7,829 bases of DNA from Pyrinomonadaceae bacterium. GTDB lineage: Bacteria > Acidobacteriota > Blastocatellia > Pyrinomonadales > Pyrinomonadaceae. The notes below the pieces were generated by a model. That model ran no database searches. It was not told where the DNA came from and saw only the letters and a list, made by a program, of their open reading frames with translations. Position 1 is the first letter of the stretch. Each line of letters begins with the position of its first letter. The DNA lies in assembly GCA_013813825.1 (NCBI GenBank), contig JACCRA010000625.1, positions 1-7,829 on the forward strand, given 5' to 3'. The position numbers were made by a program, and so were the translations under genes. Positions 1-4,854 of the stretch are shown piece by piece.

Positions 1-175
1 TTTGGTGTTCATGGTAAACATCCCAGCCGAGCGCGATCCAAAACTTATCAATAAAGTCCTTCCGCACGCTGTCTTCTTTATAGTCAGGCGCGAGATAAAC
101 TTTTTCATGTTTTTGAAAGTCGGCAACAAGTTTGCGGACGCGCTCGAAAGCAGTATCAAAGTTTTGCTCTCTCAT
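1..175 (-). CDS. Restriction-modification protein (Eco57I/type IIG-like), N-terminus only, cut by window edge
   Basis: The reading frame starts at an ATG at 175-173 and runs off the left edge after 58 complete codons. It begins MREQNFDTAFERVRKLV and contains the block DSVRKDFIDKFWIALGWDV at about residues 35-53. A 'vRkdFIDkFf.aLGWDV' block near the N-terminus is typical of large restriction-modification proteins that combine an N-terminal nuclease-like region with an N6-adenine methyltransferase (Eco57I/type IIG group), and of related HsdR-N-like proteins. The methyltransferase motifs would lie outside the window, so the assignment rests on this one block. No clear Shine-Dalgarno sequence precedes the ATG. 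A TATTAT hexamer at 226-231 could be a -10 element about 50 nt upstream, but no good -35 accompanies it. A plus-strand frame over the same bases has no recognisable features and I treat it as a shadow. Confidence 0.65.
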   Translation of the reverse strand, partial: MREQNFDTAFERVRKLVADFQKHEKVYLAPDYKEDSVRKDFIDKFWIALGWDVYHEHQ

Positions 176-276
176 GTGAGGACTATCTTACGAAATTTAC
201 ACAAGTTAACAAGAGTGACAGATAAATAATACTAAAATTGCCCTCTTCATAAAGAAATATGTGCAAGCGCGAGCGC

Positions 277-305
277 AAACAAAAAGGGCGTCACAGTGGA
301 CGCCC
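277..305 (-). terminator. Rho-independent terminator (minus strand)
   Basis: The perfect 7-bp inverted repeat GGGCGTC (286-292) / GACGCCC (299-305) has a 6-nt loop. Read on the minus strand it is followed by TTTTTGTTT, the complement of 277-285. It would stop transcripts arriving from the pilZ side before they reach the restriction-modification gene. It lies about 460 nt beyond the pilZ stop codon, so it may belong to that transcript or to a lost gene in the gap. Confidence 0.6.
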
Positions 306-396
306 GCCGAAGCGATGAATTAGGGCGATATATTCATTAAGCATCACTGAATATTACCCGCTGTGCTGTCACTGTTGCTGTCAGAAACCTTATGAC

Positions 397-420
397 GAAT
401 AAAGGTTTTGCAGAATTAAA
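397..420 (+). repeat. Direct repeat copy A (tRNA-Cys-derived core)
   Basis: GAATAAAGGTTTTGCAG (397-413) followed by AATTAAA (414-420) recurs at 3373-3397 in the same orientation, with one extra base between the two blocks. Read on the minus strand, the 17-nt block is CTGCAAAACCTTTATTC. That corresponds to tRNA positions 32-48 (anticodon loop with GCA, then stem and variable loop) of the tRNA-Cys fragment found at copy B. At copy A the rest of the tRNA is absent on both sides. Confidence 0.8.
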
Positions 421-424
421 TGCT

Positions 425-530
425 GATCTCGGCTGAATGTGGCTGAGTTTGTTTGAGTATGCTCTGGTTAGGCTTTTCAAACTCTGCTCTTATGCTGTGT
501 ATGTCTGAGTGTGGTCTGGTTCGGCTGAGT
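425..530. repeat. GT-rich imperfect repeats
   Basis: The plus strand is built from variants of two short words. One is GGCTGARTKTG (GGCTGAATGTG, GGCTGAGTTTG, GTCTGAGTGTG, GGCTGAGTTGG). The other is TCTGGTTMGGCT, at about 463-474 and 515-526. The copies are irregularly spaced and diverged. No protein product is evident. They could be binding sites for a recombinase or regulator, or simply decayed tandem DNA. Confidence 0.4.
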
Positions 531-546
531 TGGCACACATTTGGCA
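530..546 (+). promoter_or_regulatory. Sigma-54-like -24/-12 sequence
   Basis: TTGGCACACATTTGGCA matches the sigma-54 consensus YTGGCACGRNNNTTGCW at most positions. It keeps the essential GG (532-533) and GC (544-545) with exactly 10 nt between them. Transcription would go rightward from about 557, toward the 3' end of pilZ on the opposite strand, where no plus-strand gene is recognisable. It could therefore drive a small or antisense RNA, or be a chance match within the repeat zone. Confidence 0.35.
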
Positions 547-763
547 CTCCAACGCCTGACCCCGCCCGCGCCGAGTTTTCTCAGCACGTGATAGTACGAA
601 TGTTCGAGTCGGCGGCAAGCCTTTCGTTCGTCGCTTTGTTTCAAGACCTTACTGTGGCAGACCGACGCGGCGCATCAGATATTGAAAGCGTGGGTCTGGG
701 CGGATGGGGTTATAGATGGTCGCGTTCCAAGCCGCCTAGCGATTGACGCACTCCAATTGCTTT

Positions 764-1078
764 TCATTTTAGCGTCTGAAGGTAATTAAGCCATGTGTTC
801 TGCATCATCTGACCTTCATCCGAAGAATGAGTAAAACGCAAACCGAAGCCCATTGTGGGGAGGTAGTAAGCTACTTCGCCCCACATATGAATACTCGCCC
901 CTTTCGGCAACTTAATGACGAGTTTCATCGGCTCATCGCCCGGCTCTTCAACTTGGGCTTGCACGAAACATCCCTCAACGCTGCCGTTAACGATGATTCC
1001 AATATGGGCACCTGATGCCGTTTCCCATTGCGCATGTAGATGTGTGTCTACGCGCTCTAATTTCCTTCGCTCGTCCAT
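764..1078 (-). CDS. PilZ-domain protein, c-di-GMP receptor
   Basis: This 104-residue protein consists almost entirely of one PilZ domain. Both c-di-GMP-binding motifs are present: RxxxR in the N-terminal segment RRKLER (R5 and R9) and NxSxxG in NGSVEG (N31, S33, G36). The C-terminal half carries the usual strand 'GEVAYYLPTMGFGLRF' at about 67-82. By analogy with the family it should bind c-di-GMP in the cytoplasm and pass the signal to a partner protein. The natural candidate is the assembly ATPase encoded upstream on the same strand, 208 nt away, probably in one transcript. The ATG start gives MDERRKLERV, which places RxxxR near the N-terminus as usual for single-domain PilZ proteins. Only a weak purine stretch (AAGAGAT) precedes it. 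No signal peptide or membrane segment is seen. The domain call is secure; the partner is an inference. Confidence 0.9.
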   Translation of the reverse strand: MDERRKLERVDTHLHAQWETASGAHIGIIVNGSVEGCFVQAQVEEPGDEPMKLVIKLPKGASIHMWGEVAYYLPTMGFGLRFTHSSDEGQMMQNTWLNYLQTLK

Positions 1079-1286
1079 AATTGTTATCTCTTAAATTTAG
1101 TACTGCATGAGCGCCTATGAGTGAAGTAGAAAACACCTTTAGACAGGTTACTGTGCATCTGAGTTCGCCCGCTTACCTATAGGCTAAAACTGACAACCTT
1201 CAACCGTACAACTCAGCCCATTTGGTCAGGCTTAAATCAACTCCCTCGATACTGAACCCGCCAATGGTGAGTGTTCTGCCCCTTCA
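1079..1286. other. Spacer between ATPase gene and pilZ
   Basis: This 208-nt spacer lies between two genes on the minus strand. I see no convincing terminator, RNA element or reading frame in it. I looked for the conserved pieces of a GEMM-type c-di-GMP riboswitch because of the pilZ context and did not find them. Cotranscription of the two genes is plausible but not shown. Confidence 0.4.
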
Positions 1287-3068
1287 TTATTTGGACTCCT
1301 CAGCAAATGTGACACGGTTTATTTCGTGCAAGGTGGTAAGCCCGGCGAAGAGTTTTTGCAATGCTGATGCACGCAAACTTGATAGCCCTTCGGCTTCGGC
1401 GGCGCGCCGTATCTCCGAAGCAGGTCGGCGTTCGATAATCATCTCGCGGATGTTATCCGTTAAACCGAGCAGTTCGTGAATGGCCGTGCGCCCGCGGTAG
1501 CCCGTGTGGTTGCAGGCGTCGCAGCCAATTGATTGATAAAAAATGCGTTTGCCATACTCTTCAAGACGCAACTTCGACTGGAAGAATTCTTCTTCAGACG
1601 GGCGATATGGTCGCTTGCAAACGCTGCATAGTAGGCGCAAGAGGCGCTGCGCGAGCACGCAGTTCAGACACGACACGAAATTATACGGCTCGACGCCCAT
1701 GTTCAAGAAACGCCCGATCACGTCAATCACATTGTTGGCGTGCACTGTCGTAAATACGAGGTGTCCGGTCAGAGCCGATTGAATGGCGATCTGCGCCGTA
1801 TCGGAGTCGCGGATTTCCCCCACCATGATCTTGTCCGGGTCGTGACGCAGGATCGAGCGCAAGCCCCTAGCAAAAGTCAACCCCTTCTTCTCGTTCACGG
1901 GAATCTGTGTAATGCCCTGTAATTGGTATTCAATAGGGTCTTCAATGGTGATGATTTTATCTTCACTATTTTTGATCTCGTTGAGTGCGCCGTAGAGTGT
2001 CGTGGTCTTTCCCGACCCCGTAGGGCCTGTGACGAGCACCATGCCGTAAGGCTCGGCGATGTAATTGCGAAACTTTGCTAAGTCCTCCTCAGAAAAACCG
2101 ATCACGTCGAGCGAGAGATTGCGAAACTCCTCGTTGATCTGCTCTTTGTCGAGAATACGGATCACTGCATCCTCGCCGTGCGCGGTCGGCATGATCGAAA
2201 CGCGGAAATCAACATTGCGACCTTTGTAGCGCACGCGAAAGCGTCCGTCTTGCGGCACGCGCCGCTCGGCGATGTCGAGTTCGGACATCACCTTGATGCG
2301 CGAGATCAAAGTCTGGTGATGAGCCGAATCAATCGGATCAACTTTCTCATACAGGGCGCCGTCGATCCGGAACTTGACATAAACTGCTGTATCGCCAGTT
2401 TCAATGTGGATGTCGGAGGCACGCGACTCGAGGGAATTATAGATGATGGTATCAACGAGCTTGATGATCGGCGACATCTCAGCGTCAGTTGCAAGCCGGT
2501 CAAGGTTAAGCACCTCCTCACCGTGCTCGGTCTCTTTGACGAGCGAGATACGGAAATCCGAGGCCGCCTCTTGGAGCACACGCTGCGTCGTATCACCTTT
2601 GCGCAAGACAAGCTCAATCGCCCCTGCCGTCGTCACATAAGGCACAATGCGAGTACGTAGCGCGCCTGCTAACTCATCCATTTGCTGCAAATCCGAAGGA
2701 TCGACTATTGCAATATGGAGTCGCTCGCCAACCCTACGCAAAGGCACGAACTGGTAGCGTAGCATCAGCTCGACGGGAAACTCATTCATAAGAGCATTAT
2801 TTATTGGCGAACTTTCCTGTGAAGGAAATAGATCAACGTAAGGATAGCGGTAACGCCGGGCCAGATTTTGTGCTTCACGCACCTCTGGCGGCTCTTCGGA
2901 AGTTGCTATTAAACCCGACAACCAATCATCAATAGCTTCAGCTAGTATGCTGCTCACTTCACCGGATTCTTCCTCAGACCCTTGCCAAATATCTATTAGC
3001 GCCGCGCTATTCGATATTTCGCTGTGAGAGGCGACTGGTTTCGGAGTTTTATCAGCTCCTTTTGTCAT
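1287..3068 (-). CDS. GspE/PulE/PilB-family assembly ATPase (type IV pilus or type II secretion)
   Basis: This 593-residue protein is a hexameric motor ATPase that powers pilin or pseudopilin assembly at the inner membrane. It has an acidic, poorly conserved N-terminus (1-60), a T2SSE-N/MshEN-type segment (about 62-157, with 'YRYPYVDL' and 'LHIAIVDPSDLQQMDEL') and an N2D region with ASDIHIE (217-223). The ATPase core has Walker A GPTGSGKT (348-355), Asp box EDPIEYQLQG (376-385), Walker B IMVGEIRD (414-421, Glu418) and His box GHLVFTTVHANN (435-446). The zinc-binding cysteine pairs C481/C484 and C516/C519 are complete, which marks the GspE/PilB/MshE branch and argues against PilT. The first MshEN half, with its RLGxxL c-di-GMP motif, is missing. 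The ATG start has no close Shine-Dalgarno (GGTGGG lies too far upstream). The PilZ gene downstream favours a pilus role, but pilB and gspE cannot be separated without the neighbouring genes. Confidence 0.93.
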   Translation of the reverse strand: MTKGADKTPKPVASHSEISNSAALIDIWQGSEEESGEVSSILAEAIDDWLSGLIATSEEPPEVREAQNLARRYRYPYVDLFPSQESSPINNALMNEFPVELMLRYQFVPLRRVGERLHIAIVDPSDLQQMDELAGALRTRIVPYVTTAGAIELVLRKGDTTQRVLQEAASDFRISLVKETEHGEEVLNLDRLATDAEMSPIIKLVDTIIYNSLESRASDIHIETGDTAVYVKFRIDGALYEKVDPIDSAHHQTLISRIKVMSELDIAERRVPQDGRFRVRYKGRNVDFRVSIMPTAHGEDAVIRILDKEQINEEFRNLSLDVIGFSEEDLAKFRNYIAEPYGMVLVTGPTGSGKTTTLYGALNEIKNSEDKIITIEDPIEYQLQGITQIPVNEKKGLTFARGLRSILRHDPDKIMVGEIRDSDTAQIAIQSALTGHLVFTTVHANNVIDVIGRFLNMGVEPYNFVSCLNCVLAQRLLRLLCSVCKRPYRPSEEEFFQSKLRLEEYGKRIFYQSIGCDACNHTGYRGRTAIHELLGLTDNIREMIIERRPASEIRRAAEAEGLSSLRASALQKLFAGLTTLHEINRVTFAEESK

Positions 3069-3121
3069 AACTTATGATTAAATCCCACCCAGGATCGCGA
3101 AGTGGGATAAAGTTTATGTGA

Positions 3122-3142
3122 AGATTACTGGTAGATTACTGG
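3122..3142. repeat. Two 10-nt direct repeats with 11-bp period
   Basis: AGATTACTGG occurs at 3122-3131 and 3133-3142, one base apart, so the copies sit on nearly the same face of the helix. They lie 54-74 nt upstream of the ATPase start codon. This arrangement is common for tandem binding sites of a transcription activator, but the protein is unknown. Confidence 0.6.
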
Positions 3143-3195
3143 CATGTGAGCTGAGGCTTGCTCGCAGAACTAGATTCGCAGATTTTCATGGAAGC

Positions 3196-3211
3196 GTCAA
3201 TGCGTATTGAC
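3196..3211. promoter_or_regulatory. Inverted repeat GTCAAT-N4-ATTGAC
   Basis: This is a perfect 6-bp inverted repeat with a 4-nt centre. It also contains TTGAC on each strand (TTGACA at 3207-3212 plus, TTGACG at 3200-3195 minus), so it could be an operator or a pair of divergent -35 elements. No matching -10 of good quality was found in either direction. Confidence 0.3.
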
Positions 3212-3344
3212 ATAGATTGCTGTTAGAAGTGCGCCCTGTGACATACTATGAGGTGTTATTCGGCCCGCCTTGAGAGTGAGGACACAGCTGGCACACAAAT
3301 TAAACCGGGCCGCCAACGAGCTGCCCATAACTTATTGATTTTAA

Positions 3345-3389
3345 TGGAGGTGGCGATCGAAGTCGAACCGATGAATAAAGGTTTTGCAG
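3345..3389 (-). pseudogene. tRNA-Cys (GCA) 3' fragment, positions 32-76
   Basis: The 45 nt read as a perfect tRNA 3' portion on the minus strand. It begins with anticodon loop CTGCAAA (anticodon GCA), 3' anticodon strand ACCTT and variable loop TATTC. The T arm is ATCGG-TTCGACT-TCGAT, five pairs including one G-U. Acceptor strand CGCCACC, discriminator T and encoded CCA follow. Anticodon GCA together with U73 is the classic tRNA-Cys identity. The 5' half is missing: the five bases before the loop (AATTA) do not pair with ACCTT, and no GGTGGCG acceptor strand occurs upstream. It cannot form a tRNA. Such 3' fragments typically mark an integration site of a mobile element that uses a tRNA gene as target. 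Confidence 0.8.
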
Positions 3390-3397
3390 TAATTAAA
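3373..3397 (+). repeat. Direct repeat copy B (tRNA-Cys-derived core)
   Basis: This is the same 17-nt core and AATTAAA flank as copy A, with one inserted T at 3390. On the minus strand the core continues into the rest of the tRNA-Cys 3' end, on the side facing copy A. The ATPase and PilZ genes lie between the two copies. Confidence 0.8.
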
Positions 3398-3436
3398 GGG
3401 CATCTAACACTAAGTGTCATGGAGCGTTACAGCCGC

Positions 3437-3451
3437 ATGAATACAGGTTTT
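3437..3451 (+). repeat. Diverged repeat copy C
   Basis: ATGAATACAGGTTTT matches ATGAATAAAGGTTTT at copy B (3371-3385) in 14 of 15 positions, in the same orientation and 66 bp away. The following bases (TTTACGG) no longer resemble the anticodon loop. It may be a third, decayed attachment-like copy. Confidence 0.45.
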
Positions 3452-3520
3452 TTACGGTTCCGTTGCAAGCTCATATCACTCCATAAATGCAGGTAGCTAC
3501 TACATTTCCTATTACAGTAT

Positions 3521-3565
3521 AAAAACAAAGAAGCGAATCTCCTATTGATGGAGACTCGCTTCTTT
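3521..3565 (-). terminator. Strong hairpin terminator
   Basis: A 16-bp stem (3527-3542 with 3550-3565, one mismatch) has a 7-nt loop. On the minus strand it is followed by GTTTTT (complement of 3521-3526). It sits 28 nt past the end of the broken gene on the minus strand and was presumably its terminator. Confidence 0.8.
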
Positions 3566-3592
3566 AGCTCGAATTAAAACGTTCAAATAACC

Positions 3593-4188
3593 TCAATCAC
3601 AAACTGCCGCTTTGTAGAGACTTCGCTCAAGATGCGCCTCATACCTCGAAATCTTTTCAAGTCCGTGATCCGGCAATAATAGATTCGCGCGACGAACTCG
3701 CTCTAACTTTATCGTCGCTTCCTGTAGCTTCCGTTCTAGCACCGCCTCTTTGTAGAAGAGATAGCATCGAACTAAACATCTCGTCGAACGCAAAGCCTTC
3801 ATGCTCGGCGATTGCAGCTATTGCTTGTCGTAAAACTTGTGTCTTTCATCTTCGGCAATCGCTTAATGAATGCTATGACCTCTTGCTCGCAATTAAGGTC
3901 GCATTGAAGAGCGGTCAGGGAAGTGCATGGCGGATCATACTTAAATACCGTTTCTTCCAAAGTGTCTTGCTTGAGTGCAATCAACTGGCGTTCGTAGCGG
4001 TTGGCGCGCCCCAACCGCCACAGCAGCATCGCAACGCGCTCGGCTAAAACTGTTTCTAAGTGCCCGACGGGCGCGAGGCTGTCAAGCGTACCTTCTCGAT
4101 GCGCTTCCCAATCCGCTTCGTTTTCGAGAAACGGGACAACGGCTGTTTCTGCCGCTACGTCATGACGTATAGTCAATCTTGCTGTCAA
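3593..4188 (-). pseudogene. Frameshifted remnant of a 'KHG'-type hypothetical protein
   Basis: Three reading frames together spell one protein. Frame one (4188-3799) gives RHDVAAETAVVPFLENE, then EGTLDSLAPVGHLETVLAER and LLWRLGRANRYER. Frame two (about 3836-3760) continues VLRQAIAAIAEHEGFAFDEM. Frame three (about 3755-3593) gives YKEAVLERKLQEATIKLE and LPDHGLEKISRYEAHLERS, then ends. This order matches a widespread hypothetical family, common in Acidobacteriota and Planctomycetes. Its members have a KHGL-like start, 'L.PVG..E..L.ERVA...WRL.R..RYE' in the middle and 'L.KI.RYEAHL.R.LYKAL' late. The family function is unknown. The usual N-terminus before KHG is absent, and a TTG at 4188 is the only start available. 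Two frameshifts plus truncated ends argue for a dead gene. A terminator follows at 3521-3565, so the original transcript boundary is preserved. Family assignment is from memory and moderately sure; the frame breaks are seen directly. Confidence 0.65.
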
Positions 4189-4196
4189 CTAGCCTG

Positions 4197-4232
4197 AAAA
4201 CAATTACAGCACCTTGCTTGGTGGCTGTAATT
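4197..4232 (-). terminator. Terminator of the tRNA-Arg gene
   Basis: The stem is AATTACAGC (4202-4210) with GCTGTAATT (4224-4232), extended by ACC/GGT across a single bulged base. The loop is short and GTTTT follows on the minus strand. It begins 16 nt after the tRNA 3' end. Confidence 0.8.
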
Positions 4233-4247
4233 GATTGTAGCTATTGA

Positions 4248-4321
4248 TGCACCCGGCAAGATTCGAACTTGCGACCCCATGATTCGTAGTCATGTACTCT
4301 ATCCAGCTGAGCTACGGGTGC
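4248..4321 (-). tRNA. tRNA-Arg (anticodon ACG)
   Basis: This is a complete 74-nt cloverleaf without an encoded CCA. Acceptor GCACCCG (4321-4315) pairs with CGGGTGC, and the discriminator is A at 4248. The D arm contains AGCTCAGCTGGATAGAG. Anticodon stem CATGA/TCATG closes loop CTACGAA, and the T loop is TTCGAAT. Anticodon ACG (4287-4285) reads CGN arginine codons, with A34 expected to be edited to inosine by TadA. It has its own promoter and terminator, so it is a monocistronic unit. No partial second copy of its 3' end was seen in the window. Confidence 0.97.
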
Positions 4322-4345
4322 GTGCTTTTGAATTCAGTGAAGGGA

Positions 4346-4374
4346 AATATACAAACCCATGTTTGCAGTGTCAA
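4346..4374 (-). promoter_or_regulatory. Sigma-70-type promoter of tRNA-Arg
   Basis: On the minus strand, TTGACA (4374-4369) is followed after exactly 17 nt by TATATT (4351-4346). The -35 is perfect and the -10 differs from TATAAT at one base. The -10 ends 25 nt before the mature tRNA 5' end, leaving a short leader for RNase P. Confidence 0.85.
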
Positions 4375-4410
4375 GCGAGCAAAGTTTGATGAATGCGAAA
4401 CCAGTGTTCA

Positions 4411-4441
4411 GCGCGCGTAGTAACCTTCGCGCGTGCGCGCG
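4411..4441. repeat. Alternating CG tracts / hairpin
   Basis: GCGCGCG (4411-4417) and CGCGCGTGCGCGCG (4428-4441) are alternating purine-pyrimidine tracts that can pair with each other. They lie between the leftward tRNA promoter and the rightward small frame. The role is unknown. Possibilities are a supercoil-sensitive (Z-DNA prone) insulator or a chance GC-rich patch. Confidence 0.35.
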
Positions 4442-4489
4442 AGGAGTTCGGGTCGTTTGACTCTTAACCTTTCTAACTTTATCCACTTC

Positions 4490-4520
4490 AAAAAGTAGAT
4501 GAAAAAGTAGATGAATCTAC
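4490..4520. repeat. Tandem 12-nt repeat and palindrome upstream of the small plus-strand frame
   Basis: AAAAAGTAGATG is repeated head to tail (4490-4501 and 4502-4513). The second copy overlaps the palindrome GTAGAT-GA-ATCTAC (4507-4520). A weak promoter (TTGACT at 4457-4462, TTTATC at 4478-4483, 15-nt spacer) lies just upstream. These could be an operator for the small frame at 4546. Confidence 0.4.
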
Positions 4521-4545
4521 TACGCCTTTTCACAAAAGAAAGGGC

Positions 4546-4754
4546 ATGGCAATGTCACGAGAACGTAAAGGTTCAGTTATAGAGAGAGAAAAAACTGTAC
4601 GCGAGGATTCAATTCAAGCTGTACGGGCTGAAGACTAACTAAACCTTGCCGCGCCGAAATAAGCGCACAAGCGGCGGCAATCCTAGAAGCCTTACAGACA
4701 TTAACTGCTCAAGTAGAAAACGCAACCACGCCGAAAATAATCTACAGAACCTGA
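4546..4754 (+). pseudogene. Small plus-strand gene, probably frameshifted
   Basis: An ATG at 4546, preceded by the purine-rich AAAGAAAGGG, opens a 30-codon frame (to 4638). It reads MAMSRERKGSVIEREKTV and continues to RAED before its stop. Shortly after, a different frame (about 4645-4754) reads RAEISAQAAAILEALQTL, then TAQVENATTPKIIYRT and a stop. The two pieces look like one charged, helical small protein of about 65-70 residues split by a single frameshift near 4635-4650. A terminator follows 15 nt later. I do not recognise a family. The alternative is that only the 30-residue peptide is real, or that neither is. Evidence is the ribosome-binding region, smooth amino-acid composition and the terminator position. 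Confidence 0.4.
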
Positions 4755-4769
4755 GGATTAAATGAAAGA

Positions 4770-4816
4770 ATGAGGAAAGCCTGCCACAATAGCAGGCTTT
4801 CCTCATAAGAATTTTT
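4770..4816. terminator. Bidirectional hairpin terminator
   Basis: A perfect 15-bp stem (4770-4784 with 4792-4806) has a 7-nt loop. Rightward it is followed after five bases by TTTTT (4812-4816); leftward by TTCTTTC. It serves the M15 peptidase gene, which ends at 4855 on the minus strand, and the small plus-strand frame ending at 4754. Confidence 0.85.
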
Positions 4817-4854
4817 GCAGATGTTTCTTTAATGCAAGACGAAGATGTTTGAGT

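Larger units (their letters stand above)
306..763. other. Gene-poor stretch between the restriction-modification gene and pilZ
   Basis: I find no convincing gene here. A plus-strand open frame (453-746) has no recognisable motif, uses the repeat region as its N-terminus and has no good ribosome-binding site. The stretch holds repeat copy A (397-420), a GT-rich zone of imperfect repeats (about 425-530) and a sigma-54-like promoter sequence (530-546). The minus strand has only a short in-frame tail ending ...STAGNIQ* near 346, preceded within about 25 codons by a stop. The composition looks like remnant or regulatory DNA rather than a working gene. Confidence 0.55.
3069..3519. other. Leader/intergenic region upstream of the ATPase gene, with repeats and a tRNA fragment
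   Basis: No protein gene is supported here. A plus-strand frame at 3248-3496 runs straight across the tRNA fragment and has no family resemblance. The stretch holds the phased repeats at 3122-3142, an inverted repeat at 3196-3211, a distant 7-bp inverted repeat (CGGCCCG 3261-3267 / CGGGCCG 3306-3312), the tRNA-Cys fragment, repeat copies B and C, and the near-palindrome ACACTAAGTGT. The promoter of the ATPase gene is presumably inside, but no -35/-10 pair stands out. Confidence 0.5.

Noticed and set aside
2..229. Plus-strand frame of 75 codons at the left edge
   Set aside because: It is the reverse of the restriction-modification reading frame, which carries a recognisable family block.
453..746. 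Plus-strand frame of 97 codons
   Set aside because: It has no ribosome-binding site and no family pattern, and its N-terminal part consists of the GT-rich repeats.
827..1015. Plus-strand frame inside pilZ
   Set aside because: It is a shadow of the PilZ gene, whose motifs are unmistakable on the other strand.
1079..1286. c-di-GMP riboswitch between the ATPase gene and pilZ
   Set aside because: The context invited it, but the conserved GEMM loops and tetraloop-receptor parts are not present.
2178..2660. Plus-strand frame of 160 codons opposite the ATPase gene
   Set aside because: It lies fully antisense to the conserved ATPase domain and has no recognisable motif.
3345..3440. Complete tRNA-Cys gene or tmRNA
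   Set aside because: No 5' acceptor strand, D arm or matching anticodon-stem strand exists upstream, and no tmRNA-specific sequence is seen; only the 3' fragment is real.
3248..3496. Plus-strand frame of 82 codons
   Set aside because: It runs across the tRNA-Cys fragment and repeat copies B and C; the reading frame is a by-product of these.
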